Positions 16,868 to 25,609 of a stretch of 64,000 bases of DNA are shown here, piece after piece (the stretch's first letter is position 1; the number at the start of each line of letters is the position of its first letter). Made by a program: the position numbers and the translations under genes. The stretch is from the NCBI GenBank assembly GCA_049324575.1, contig JBMONI010000016.1, positions 124,001 through 188,000 of the forward strand, read 5' to 3'. The notes beneath the pieces are model-generated. The model ran no database searches. It was not told where the DNA came from and worked only from the letters and a program-made list of their open reading frames with translations. This stretch comes from JBMONI01 sp049324575 (GTDB lineage Bacteria > Omnitrophota > Omnitrophia > Omnitrophales > Aquincolibacteriaceae).

Positions 16868-17866
16868 TTATTGACAACGTTTGCAGACCTCGTTGACGAG
16901 AGGATCTCCTTTGACAAAAGCCGCAATGTTCGCAAGCGTTGTTTCCGCGATATTCGCCATCGCCTCCCGCGTGAAGAAGGCCTGATGCGAAGTGATCAGC
17001 ACATTGGGGAAAGTCAGAAGCCGCGCGAGCACATCGTCCTCGATCAAGGACGCCGAGAAATCCTCGAAAAAATAATCGGCCTCCTCCTCGTAGACGTCGA
17101 GGCCCGCATACCCGACCTTGCCGCTCTTGAGGCCTTCGATCAGGGCTTTTGTATCGACCAATTTCCCGCGGCTCGTATTGATGAGCATGACCCCCGTTTT
17201 CATCCGGGCGATCGAGCGTTCATCGATCATGCGGTGGGTCTCGGGCGTGAGCGGACAATGCAGGGAAAGGATATCGGACTCGGCATAGATCTCTTCCAGC
17301 GGCGCGTACCGGCATCCCGACTGGGCCGCGAACGCGTCATCGCGGACCGTATCGTAAGCCAGCACCCGCATGCCAAATCCCCTGAGGATGGTCACAAGGC
17401 AACGCCCGATCTTCCCGGTCCCGATCACCCCAGCCGTTTTTCCGTAAAGATCGAATCCCATCAGCCCGTGAATGGAGAAATTCCCGTCCCGCACCCGGTG
17501 ATACGCCCTGGGGATCCGGCGGTTCAGTCCGAGGATTAGAGCAACCGCATGTTCGGCGACCGCATGCGGAGAATAGGCCGGGACACGGACGACATGCAGA
17601 TTGCCGTAGGCGGCTTTCAGATCGACATTGTTGTAGCCCGCCGATCGAAGCGCGATCAGCTTGACCCCGAGCCGTTTCAGGATCCCGATCACTTCTTGAT
17701 CGATGACATCGTTGACGAACGCGCAAATCACCTCGCAGCCCTTCGCAAGCTCGGCGGATTGCGCGGTCAAGTGAACAGGAATATAGCGGATATCGAAACC
17801 ATACTTGCGGTTGGTCTCGTCGAAAGAAGCGCGGTCATAAGGTTTGGTATCGAAAAAAGCGATCAT
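16868..17866 (-). CDS. ldhA: D-lactate dehydrogenase (D-2-hydroxyacid dehydrogenase family)
   Basis: 332 aa, normal for fermentative D-LDH. The Rossmann motif GVIGTGKIGR (about 150) is followed by LHCPLTPETHRMI, NTSRGKLVDTKAL with the active-site arginine context (INTSRG), GLDVYEEE with the glutamate, and SHQAFFTREA with the catalytic histidine. It reduces pyruvate to D-lactate with NADH. GGAAGGAG precedes the ATG. Transcribed divergently from hydCBA, it would compete with the hydrogenase for reducing equivalents. Other 2-hydroxyacid substrates are possible. Confidence 0.9.
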   Translation of the reverse strand: MIAFFDTKPYDRASFDETNRKYGFDIRYIPVHLTAQSAELAKGCEVICAFVNDVIDQEVIGILKRLGVKLIALRSAGYNNVDLKAAYGNLHVVRVPAYSPHAVAEHAVALILGLNRRIPRAYHRVRDGNFSIHGLMGFDLYGKTAGVIGTGKIGRCLVTILRGFGMRVLAYDTVRDDAFAAQSGCRYAPLEEIYAESDILSLHCPLTPETHRMIDERSIARMKTGVMLINTSRGKLVDTKALIEGLKSGKVGYAGLDVYEEEADYFFEDFSASLIEDDVLARLLTFPNVLITSHQAFFTREAMANIAETTLANIAAFVKGDPLVNEVCKRCQ

Positions 17867-17985
17867 AATTCTCCTTCCGGCCGGCGCATGCCTGGCCTGA
17901 ACACCTTATTTATTGTATCAAATCAGGAAAGCCCGTGCAGAGTCCCATGAGGAGATGTTTTCTGCGACAACAAGCAGATGAGAAA

Positions 17986-18015
17986 TTGACACACCCCCCG
18001 CGGAAAAGATAGAAT
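17986..18015 (+). promoter_or_regulatory. Sigma70-type promoter of the hydCBA operon
   Basis: TTGACA (17986-17991) and TAGAAT (18010-18015) are separated by 18 bases. Transcription should begin near 18022. An in-frame ATG at 18014 falls inside the -10 box, so translation must start downstream, at 18071. Confidence 0.75.
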
Positions 18016-18070
18016 GCGGGCCGTGCGCGGATCTTGGACCGAAGAACTAACGCGCCGAAAGGTCGAGCGG

Positions 18071-18622
18071 ATGAGCCAAGAAATCAAGTCTCCGATGCCG
18101 GAAGAGTCCTGTCTGGGGCGGGCCTTTACGGACGAGGAGATGATCCAAAGCCTCGATGCTGTGATCGACGGCTTCACGGGAGTGGACGGTGCGCTCATCC
18201 CCATTCTCCAGTCCGCGCAAAACCTGTTCGGCTACCTCCCTCAGAACGTCCTTAAACATATCAGCCAGCGTTTGAACCTCCCCTACAGTGAAGTCACGGG
18301 GGTCGTGACCTTTTACTCTTTTTTCTCGACCCAGCCCCGGGGAAAACATGTGATCCGGGTCTGCCTGGGGACCGCATGCTATGTGCGCGGAGGGAAAGAG
18401 GTCCTCGAGGCGTTCAAGAAAAATCTCAAGATCAACGTCGGCGAGACCACCGGCGACCGGCTGTTCTCCCTGGAAGTCGGACGTTGTTTCGGCGCCTGCG
18501 GTCTGGCGCCCGTGGCGGTCATCGACGGCGATGTCCATCAGCGGGTCAAGCCGGCGAAGATCCGGGAGATCCTCAGCCAATATCAGAGCGAAGGCGAAGA
18601 CGTTAAAGAGGCCCGTTCATGA
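18071..18622 (+). CDS. hydC: Trimeric [FeFe]-hydrogenase gamma subunit HydC (NuoE-like)
   Basis: 183 aa, thioredoxin-fold [2Fe-2S] protein. A helical N-terminal region (GALIPILQSAQNLFGYLP) precedes four cluster cysteines at 98, 103, 139 and 143 (VCLGTACYVRG and GRCFGACGLAPV), the normal NuoE/HydC pattern. It passes electrons between the flavin subunit and the rest of the hydrogenase. The ATG at 18071 was chosen because the upstream ATG (18014) lies in the promoter -10 and AAAGG is nine bases away. The stop overlaps the next start (ATGA), showing coupling. A second NuoE (164 aa) is encoded at 42955. Confidence 0.93.
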   Translation: MSQEIKSPMPEESCLGRAFTDEEMIQSLDAVIDGFTGVDGALIPILQSAQNLFGYLPQNVLKHISQRLNLPYSEVTGVVTFYSFFSTQPRGKHVIRVCLGTACYVRGGKEVLEAFKKNLKINVGETTGDRLFSLEVGRCFGACGLAPVAVIDGDVHQRVKPAKIREILSQYQSEGEDVKEARS

Positions 18623-21600
18623 CCCTCCCGGTCCCGAAAATGTCCTCGGTCCATGCGCTCTCCGATCTGAAAAAAGCGCTCCTGAAAGAGAAGAAGGCCG
18701 CCGCTTCGCAGAAAAAGATCCTTCTTTGCTCGGGCGCCGGCTGTATCGCCTCCGGTTCTATTCAACTGAAAAAAGCGCTTGAAGAAAAACTCCGCGAAGA
18801 GAAGGTAAAAGCCGAGATCGTTGAAACGGGCTGCCTCGGCCCCTGCGCCCAGGGTCCCGTGATCGCGATCAGTCCGGACCAGACTTTTTACGAGAATCTG
18901 AAGCCCGAGGATGCGGCTGAGATCGTGCACCAGCATCTCAAAGGAGGCAAGCCGGTCGAACGGCTCCTTCCGCGGGACCTTAAGAACAATAAACCGATCG
19001 TCGTCGAAACGGACATCGATTTTTTCAAGAAACAGACCAAGATCGTCCTCCGTAATTGCGGACGGATCGATCCTCTCAAGATCGGCGATTATATCGCCGC
19101 CGACGGCTACGAAGGGCTGGCCAAGGTCCTGAGTTCAATGAGCCCCGAAGCGGTGATCGACCAGGTCAAACGTTCGGGTCTCCGAGGACGCGGCGGCGCC
19201 GGATTTCCGACCGGCATGAAATGGGAATTCACGCGAAAAGCCCCCGGCGAGACCAAATACGTCCTCTGCAACGCGGATGAAGGAGATCCGGGCGCTTTCA
19301 TGGACCGAAGCGTTCTCGAAGGCGATCCTCACAGTGTGATCGAGGGCATGGTCATCGCGGCTTACGCCATCGGCGCCCGCCGCGGGTTCGTTTATGTGCG
19401 CGCGGAATATCCCCTCGCTGTTTCCCGTCTGACCCAAGCCATCTCGCATGCCAAGGAAGCCGGCCTGCTCGGCGAAAAGATCCTCGGAACGGATTTTTCT
19501 TTCGACCTCGAAATCCGCATGGGTTCCGGCGCTTTCGTCTGCGGAGAAGAGACCGCCCTCATGCAATCCATCGAAGGAAAACGGGGCGAGCCCCGTCCCC
19601 GGCCGCCTTTCCCCGCCCAAAAAGGTTTGTGGGACAAGCCCAGTCTTCTCAACAACGTCGAAACGTACGCAAATATTCCGGTCATTCTTCTCAAAGGCGC
19701 GGAAGGGTACGCCGCCTATGGAACGGCGGCCAGTAAAGGAACCAAAGTCTTCGCGCTTGCCGGCGCCGTGAAGAACACGGGACTCGTCGAGGTCCCCATC
19801 GGAACTTCGCTCGGAGAACTGATCTATGAGATCGGCGGAGGCGTCAAGGGCGGAAAAAAATTCAAGGCGGCGCAGATCGGCGGTCCTTCCGGCGGCTGTA
19901 TCCCCAAAGAGTTCCTGAACGTCCCCCTGGATTATAAAACCCTCGAAGAGCTGGGGGCGATCATGGGGTCCGGCGGCCTGATCGTGATGGATGAGGATTC
20001 CTGCATGGTCGATGTCGCAAGATTCTTCCTCGATTTCGTGCAGGATGAGTCCTGCGGAAAATGCGTCCCCTGCCGCGTAGGGACCAAGCGCATGCTCGAG
20101 ATCCTTGAAAGGATCTGCCGTGGTGAGGGCGAACCGGGGGATGTGGAAAAATTGATCACGCTCGGCCGTCAGATCAAAGAGACCTCCTTGTGCGGTCTCG
20201 GGCAAACGGCGCCGAATCCCGTTCTCTCGACGATCCGTCATTTCCGCGCGGAATACGATCAGCATATCCTCGAAAAACATTGTGCCGCCGGGGTCTGCCC
20301 TTCCCTGGTCCGGGCGCCCTGTCAAAGCGCCTGTCCTGCCGGGGTCGATGTGCCCGGTTTCGTTTCTCTGGTCGGCGAAAAACGCTACGCCGAGGCCCTG
20401 AAGCTCCACCGCGAACGCAATCCTTTTGCGGCCGTTTGCGCCCGGGTGTGTTTTCACACCTGCGAGGATAAATGCCGGCGGGCCACGCTGGACGATCCGG
20501 TCTCGATCCGCGGCATCAAGCGTTTCATGGTCGATCAGGAGGTCATCATTCAGATCCCCGAGGTCCGGCATAACGAGCAGAACGCGGCCCGCAAGATCGC
20601 GATCATTGGCGGCGGTCCGGCCGGGCTTTCTTGTGCCTACTTTCTCGCGCGGCTCGGCTACCGCCCTACGATCTTCGAAGCGGAAGCCCGCCCCGGCGGC
20701 ATGCTCGCCCAGACGATCCCGGCGTACCGTCTTCCGCGGGAGACCCTCGCGCGCGAGATCCGCATGATCGAGCAGATCGGCGTGACGATCGAAACGAATA
20801 AAAAACTGGGGCAGGATTTCACGCTCCAGGAGCTGCGGGACAAAAAATACGATGCGATCTTCATCGGTATCGGCGCGCCCGAATCCTTCTCGATCGGGAT
20901 CCAGGGCGAAGATGCCGAAGGCGTCGTGATGGCCATCCCCTTCTTGAAACAATACAACATCCGGGGCGCCGTGCCCGTCGGCAAACGGGTCGTCGTGGTC
21001 GGCGGGGGCAATGCGGCGATCGACGCCGCGAGGACCGCCATCCGGCTCGGAGCCGAGACGGTGACCGTGCTCTATCGGCGAAGTCAGGAAGAAATGCCCG
21101 CCTACGCCGAGGAGGTCCGGGAAGCCGTTTATGAAGGGATCAAATTGCTCCAGCTCACGCATCCGACCGAGATCCTCAAAGGGCCGGACGGAAAACTGAC
21201 GGGCATCCGGTGCATGACCATGAAGCTCGGGGATTATGATCAGACAGGCCGAAGACGTCCTACGGCCGACGAGGCCCAGCAGTTCGTTCTGGACGCAGAT
21301 CAGGTGATCGTTGCGATCGGGCAGACCCTGCAGCCCGGAAAGATCTTTGCTCTCGAAGATGCCGAGCTTAAAACCTCTCACGGCCATTTTATCCACGCGG
21401 ACCCTGTGACTGGCGCCACCTCCGTTCCAGGTATTTTTGCGGGCGGCGATGTAGCGACCGGTCCCTGGTCGGTGGTCGCCGCGATCGGCGCGGGAGAACG
21501 AGCCGCCTTCGGGATCGATCTGTTCCTGACCGGCGAAAATCACGCGTTCTGGCGGGAAGAAAAGGTCGTGGATACGGACTTCGATCCCGATGTGGACCCC

Positions 21601-21765
21601 GTTCCCTATCCCCGGGAGCCGGTCCGTTCGATCCCCGTGGAAAGACGGCGCCATAATTTTGACGAAGTTGAACTTTCGTGGAACCCAAATGTCGCCCAAC
21701 GCCAGGCCAAACGCTGTTTGCGGTGCGATTACGGAAAAACCCCGACAAAAAAAGGGCCCCAATAA
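18619..21765 (+). CDS. hydB: Hydrogenase beta subunit HydB fused to a GltD/NfnB-like FAD-NAD(P) oxidoreductase
   Basis: 1048 aa. Residues about 30-125 form a thioredoxin-like [2Fe-2S] domain (CSGAGCIASG, TGCLGPCAQGP). About 140-550 is the NuoF core: GLRGRGGAGFPTGMKWEF and NADEGDPGAF for FMN/NADH, SLBB region, and ESCGKCVPCRVGTKR for a [4Fe-4S] cluster. From about 560 the usual HydB ferredoxin tail is replaced by a GltD-type module: CQSACPAG and CEDKCRRA cysteine motifs, FAD site IIGGGPAGLSCAY (about 662) and NAD(P) site VVGGGNAAIDAARTA (about 792). The fusion suggests two pyridine nucleotide/flavin sites in one chain, so the enzyme may bifurcate with NADH and NADPH. The start overlaps hydC and the stop overlaps hydA. 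Confidence 0.92.
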   Translation: MTLPVPKMSSVHALSDLKKALLKEKKAAASQKKILLCSGAGCIASGSIQLKKALEEKLREEKVKAEIVETGCLGPCAQGPVIAISPDQTFYENLKPEDAAEIVHQHLKGGKPVERLLPRDLKNNKPIVVETDIDFFKKQTKIVLRNCGRIDPLKIGDYIAADGYEGLAKVLSSMSPEAVIDQVKRSGLRGRGGAGFPTGMKWEFTRKAPGETKYVLCNADEGDPGAFMDRSVLEGDPHSVIEGMVIAAYAIGARRGFVYVRAEYPLAVSRLTQAISHAKEAGLLGEKILGTDFSFDLEIRMGSGAFVCGEETALMQSIEGKRGEPRPRPPFPAQKGLWDKPSLLNNVETYANIPVILLKGAEGYAAYGTAASKGTKVFALAGAVKNTGLVEVPIGTSLGELIYEIGGGVKGGKKFKAAQIGGPSGGCIPKEFLNVPLDYKTLEELGAIMGSGGLIVMDEDSCMVDVARFFLDFVQDESCGKCVPCRVGTKRMLEILERICRGEGEPGDVEKLITLGRQIKETSLCGLGQTAPNPVLSTIRHFRAEYDQHILEKHCAAGVCPSLVRAPCQSACPAGVDVPGFVSLVGEKRYAEALKLHRERNPFAAVCARVCFHTCEDKCRRATLDDPVSIRGIKRFMVDQEVIIQIPEVRHNEQNAARKIAIIGGGPAGLSCAYFLARLGYRPTIFEAEARPGGMLAQTIPAYRLPRETLAREIRMIEQIGVTIETNKKLGQDFTLQELRDKKYDAIFIGIGAPESFSIGIQGEDAEGVVMAIPFLKQYNIRGAVPVGKRVVVVGGGNAAIDAARTAIRLGAETVTVLYRRSQEEMPAYAEEVREAVYEGIKLLQLTHPTEILKGPDGKLTGIRCMTMKLGDYDQTGRRRPTADEAQQFVLDADQVIVAIGQTLQPGKIFALEDAELKTSHGHFIHADPVTGATSVPGIFAGGDVATGPWSVVAAIGAGERAAFGIDLFLTGENHAFWREEKVVDTDFDPDVDPVPYPREPVRSIPVERRRHNFDEVELSWNPNVAQRQAKRCLRCDYGKTPTKKGPQ

Positions 21766-23537
21766 TGCCCAAGATCCTGATCAATCAATGGGAAGCGGAA
21801 GTCCCCGAGGGGGCGACGATCCTGGATGCCGCACGCGCGGTCGGCGTCGAGATCCCGACCTTGTGCCATCTCGAAGGCAAGCCGCCGATTGGCGCCTGCC
21901 GGATCTGTGTCGTGGAGGTCGAAGGCGCAAGAACGCTGGTCGCTTCATGCTCGACCCCGGTCACCGAAGGTATGAAGGTGCGCACCAACAGCCAAAGGGT
22001 CCGCGAAGCCCGCCGCACCGTCGCGGAACTTCTCCTGAGCGAGCACGAAGGCAGTTGCCAGTACTGCAGCCGCAGCGACGACTGTGAATTAAAAAAAATC
22101 GCTTCCCATCTCGGGATCAAAACGATCCGCTACGAAGGAGAAAAACCCGAGCGCCACTTCGACGATAGTACGCCCGCCCTGGTCCGCGATTCCGCCAAAT
22201 GCATCAAGTGCCGCCGCTGTGTGACCGTCTGCCGTGAGGTCCAGGGGGTCGGCGCTCTTTTCCCGCAGAACCGGGGCTACAAGACCGTGATCGGCCCGGC
22301 CTTTGGCCTGGATCTCGACAGCGTCGCGTGCGTGCAATGCGGCCAATGCGCGGCGATCTGCCCGGTCGGAGCGATCCAGGAAAAGAATTCGATCGACCAG
22401 GTCTGGGAGGTCCTCGAGGACAAAACCAAGCACGTCGTCGTTCAAACGGCGCCGGCCATTCGCGCCGCCTTGGGCGAATGCTTTGATTATCCGCCCGGGA
22501 CGCTTGTCACCGGGAAAATGGTCACAGCCCTCCGTCGCCTGGGTTTCGCCGCGGTCTTTGACACCAATTTTACAGCCGATCTCACGATCCTCGAAGAAGG
22601 CTCGGAACTGCTCATGCGGCTCAAAAAAGCTTTGGTAACGCATGAGCCGACCGCTCTGCCGATGTTCACGAGCTGTTCTCCCGGCTGGATCAAGTTCGCC
22701 GAATACTACTATCCGCAATACTTGAATAACCTTTCCACCTGCAAATCGCCTCAGCAGATGTTCGGCGCGGTCGCCAAGACCTATTACGCTTCCAAAAAGG
22801 GGCTCAGACCCGAAGACGTCATCGTCGTGTCGGTCATGCCGTGCACCGCAAAAAAATTCGAAGCTCAAAGGCCTGAAATGAACTCAAGCGGCGTGCAGGA
22901 CGTCGATTATGTTCTCACGACACGCGAGCTTGGTTTCATGATCCACTCGGCCGGGATCGATTTCGCGTCCCTGGAAGACGGCGAAATGGATTCTCCTCTC
23001 GGGGTCTCGACGGGAGCAGCGGACATTTTCGCCAACACCGGCGGCGTGATGGAAGCGGCGCTCAGGACCGTCTATGAGATCGTCACCGGCCGCGAATTCC
23101 CGACCGCCGATCTCCGCCTGCGGCCGATCGAAGGGCTGGAGGGGCTCAAAGAAGCCTCGTTGACCGTCACGGGCACCCTCCCGGATTGGAACTTCCTTGA
23201 GAATGTCGAGCTCAAGATCGCCGTCGCGCACGGCCTGGCCAATGCCGCCAAACTTCTCGACAGCGTCGAGGCGGGCAAGTCCCATTATCATTTCGTCGAG
23301 GTCATGACCTGTCCCGGGGGCTGTATCGGCGGAGGCGGCCAGCCCCGTTATACGGACGACTCGGTCAGGCTGAAGCGGATCGACGCGATCTACAAGGAAG
23401 ATGCGGGAAAGAAACTCAGGAAATCCCATATGAATCCGCAGGTCAAGACGCTCTATGATGAATTCCTGAAACAGCCGCTCGGCGAAAAATCCCACCACCT
23501 TTTGCACACGCACTACCACAAACGCCCAAAAACCTGA
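21765..23537 (+). CDS. hydA: [FeFe]-hydrogenase catalytic subunit HydA (multi-cluster type)
   Basis: 590 aa. N-terminal [2Fe-2S] domain (CHLEGKPPIGACRIC), His-Cys3 cluster (HEGSCQYCSRSDDC) and two [4Fe-4S] clusters (CIKCRRCVTVC, CVQCGQCAAICP). The H-domain has L1 TSCSPGW (304-305), L2 MPCTAKKFE (Cys360) and L3 EVMTCPGGCIGGGGQP (Cys516, Cys520). A small-subunit-like C-terminus (VKTLYDEFLKQPLG) follows. The canonical L1 is TSCCPxW, so one of two adjacent cysteines is Ser here. It reduces protons or oxidises H2. TAATG links it to hydB. The longer upstream ORF start is rejected because it overlaps hydB. Confidence 0.95.
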   Translation: MPKILINQWEAEVPEGATILDAARAVGVEIPTLCHLEGKPPIGACRICVVEVEGARTLVASCSTPVTEGMKVRTNSQRVREARRTVAELLLSEHEGSCQYCSRSDDCELKKIASHLGIKTIRYEGEKPERHFDDSTPALVRDSAKCIKCRRCVTVCREVQGVGALFPQNRGYKTVIGPAFGLDLDSVACVQCGQCAAICPVGAIQEKNSIDQVWEVLEDKTKHVVVQTAPAIRAALGECFDYPPGTLVTGKMVTALRRLGFAAVFDTNFTADLTILEEGSELLMRLKKALVTHEPTALPMFTSCSPGWIKFAEYYYPQYLNNLSTCKSPQQMFGAVAKTYYASKKGLRPEDVIVVSVMPCTAKKFEAQRPEMNSSGVQDVDYVLTTRELGFMIHSAGIDFASLEDGEMDSPLGVSTGAADIFANTGGVMEAALRTVYEIVTGREFPTADLRLRPIEGLEGLKEASLTVTGTLPDWNFLENVELKIAVAHGLANAAKLLDSVEAGKSHYHFVEVMTCPGGCIGGGGQPRYTDDSVRLKRIDAIYKEDAGKKLRKSHMNPQVKTLYDEFLKQPLGEKSHHLLHTHYHKRPKT

Positions 23538-23591
23538 TCGGCATTAGTCCTCAGTCCGGTTGCTCCATCCCCTGCTTCTTTTTTTTCTTTT

Positions 23592-23609
23592 GGGGGCGAT
23601 CCCCTTTTT
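23592..23609 (+). terminator. Weak terminator-like hairpin after hydA
   Basis: GGGG-CGAT-CCCC followed by TTTTT. The four-base stem is short, so it may attenuate rather than stop transcription before the ETF genes, which begin 95 bases later. Confidence 0.3.
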
Positions 23610-23704
23610 AAAATCGCTTGTCATGCGAAGCACGCATTTTTTGTGAGTTTGGATTAGACAAAATCCGGTTTTCCGAATAAGATGCGTAAAATCCGATCGG
23701 AACC

Positions 23705-25609
23705 ATGATGAATTACATTGTTCTCGTCAAACAAGTCCCCGACATCGCCAATATTCCCGAGGACGCTTGGGACCGCGAACGCGGCACCCTTATCCGGGCC
23801 AAGCTCGACAATGTTCTCAATCCCCTCGACCTTCACGCCCTGACCTTCGCCTATCAATTAGAGAAGACCCTGGGCGGAGAAGATTCCAAGATCCTTTGCC
23901 TGACCATGGGACCTCCCCAGGCCAAAGAGGTCCTCCTGGACAGTATTTCCCGCGGCGCGGATGACGGGATCCTGCTGACCGACAAGCTCTTTGCGGGAGC
24001 CGACACCGTCGCCACGGCCTATGCGCTGGCGCAGGCGATCCGAAAGATCGAAACGGAGATCTTCAAAAGCAACGACTATATGATCCTTTCCGGAATGCAG
24101 TCGGTGGACGGCGACACGGCCCAGGTCCCTTCTCAGATCGCCGAAGAGCTCGGCATCGAGCAGATCGCTTATGCGCGTTCTTTCAAAAAGTCCGATGGGC
24201 GGATCCATTTCACCCGCATCGGACCGGTCGGCACCGAGATCGTCGCCCCTCGCTCCTTCCCGCTCCTGCTCACGATCACCGCCTGCACCGAAACCTTATA
24301 CCGGACTTTTGAAAGAAGCCGTAAAGCCCGGGGAAAAAAACTTTTCCATTGGACGGCCGCCGACGTTCAGGCGGACCCCCAGCGGATCGGCCTCAAAGGG
24401 TCCCGGACCCAGGTCTACAGGATCTACTCCCCGACCGAGGAAAGGAAAAAGAACTGTCAACTCGCTCGCTCCCCTCAGGAATTGGTCCAATGGATCACGG
24501 AACGCTATGGAAAACCTCCGGCCTCCGGCGCGGAAGTTTCCGGAGCCAGCTATTCCCTGACCGGGAAAACCCCGTCTTATCGAGGCGAGATATGGATCTT
24601 CGCCGAACAAGAACAAGGAGCGATCCGTCCTGTCGTTCTCGAATTGATTACCGAAGCCCGTCTTCTAGCCGCTCCGCTGGGCGAAAAAGTCGGGGCGGTC
24701 CTGTTGGGACATCAGGTCCGTTCCCTGGCGCAGGATCTCATCGCGCAAGGAGCGGACAAGGTCTATTGGGCCGAGGATCCTGCGCTCGAAAATTATCTTC
24801 CCACCCCTTATAAAAAAACCATCGCCTCTCTGGTGAAAGAGCATCAGCCCCAGATCATGCTTTTCGGAGCCACCCCGCTCGGCCGCGAACTCGCTCCGCG
24901 CGTCGCTTACAGCACAAGCTCGGGCCTCACTGCGGACTGCACCAAACTCGAAATCGACGACTTTGAACGGGGCGCGGTAAAACTTTTTGCAATCCTCAAG
25001 CAGACCCGTCCCGCGCTTGGCGGGAACATCATGGCAACCATCATGACCAAGGACGCCCGGACTCAAATGGCTACGGTGCGTCCCGGGGTCATGAAAGCGG
25101 GAAGACCCGACTCCTCACGCCAGGGCGAGATCCTTGAGGTTGCCCCCGGGATCACGCCGCAGGACATCCGCACCGAGATCATCGCGATCGAGTCTTTCGG
25201 GGCCCAAAAAACATTGGCCGAAGCGGATATCCTCGTTTCCGGTGGACGAGGCTTGGGCACAAAAGCGAATTACGATCAAACGATCCGTCCTCTGGCGGAA
25301 GCGCTCAAAGGGGTACTTCCGGGACACATCGACATCTCGGCTTCGAGAAGCGCCGTGGAGGAAGGCTTCATCGGCCATGACCACCAGGTGGGACAAACGG
25401 GCCAGACCGTCCAGCCGAAGCTTTATATTGCGGTCGCCATCTCGGGGGCCGTCCAGCATATCTCAGGCATGCAGAATTCCGATCTTATTGTCGCGATCAA
25501 CAAAGATCCCCATGCGAGGATCTTTAATTACGCCGATCTCGGCCTGGTGGGAGAATATCAGGGGATCATTCCTCCCATGCTCGAAGAATTTCGCAGGAGA
25601 AAAGCATGA
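23705..25609 (+). CDS. Fused electron-transfer flavoprotein EtfB-EtfA
   Basis: 634 aa. Residues 1-260 form the EtfB domain (YIVLVKQVPD at the start, MILSGMQSVDGDTAQVP in the middle). About 300-634 form EtfA: GEIWIFAEQEQG, then the FAD signature near the end, LYIAVAISGAVQHISGMQNS followed by VAINKDPHARIF. EtfA and EtfB are normally separate. Here one chain carries both, joined by a 30-40 residue linker. It shuttles electrons between a dehydrogenase or bifurcating partner and the EtfD-like oxidoreductase, whose start overlaps its stop by ATGA. Two adjacent ATG codons (23705, 23708) could start it. The specific electron donor is unknown. Confidence 0.93.
   Translation: MMNYIVLVKQVPDIANIPEDAWDRERGTLIRAKLDNVLNPLDLHALTFAYQLEKTLGGEDSKILCLTMGPPQAKEVLLDSISRGADDGILLTDKLFAGADTVATAYALAQAIRKIETEIFKSNDYMILSGMQSVDGDTAQVPSQIAEELGIEQIAYARSFKKSDGRIHFTRIGPVGTEIVAPRSFPLLLTITACTETLYRTFERSRKARGKKLFHWTAADVQADPQRIGLKGSRTQVYRIYSPTEERKKNCQLARSPQELVQWITERYGKPPASGAEVSGASYSLTGKTPSYRGEIWIFAEQEQGAIRPVVLELITEARLLAAPLGEKVGAVLLGHQVRSLAQDLIAQGADKVYWAEDPALENYLPTPYKKTIASLVKEHQPQIMLFGATPLGRELAPRVAYSTSSGLTADCTKLEIDDFERGAVKLFAILKQTRPALGGNIMATIMTKDARTQMATVRPGVMKAGRPDSSRQGEILEVAPGITPQDIRTEIIAIESFGAQKTLAEADILVSGGRGLGTKANYDQTIRPLAEALKGVLPGHIDISASRSAVEEGFIGHDHQVGQTGQTVQPKLYIAVAISGAVQHISGMQNSDLIVAINKDPHARIFNYADLGLVGEYQGIIPPMLEEFRRRKA

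Noticed and set aside
18014..18070. hydC start at 18014
   Set aside because: This ATG is inside the promoter -10 (18010-18015), so it cannot be on the mRNA from that promoter.
19135..21762. 875-codon minus-strand ORF opposite hydB
   Set aside because: It is a mirror of the GC-rich hydB gene. The translation is low in recognisable motifs and the plus-strand protein has complete domain signatures.
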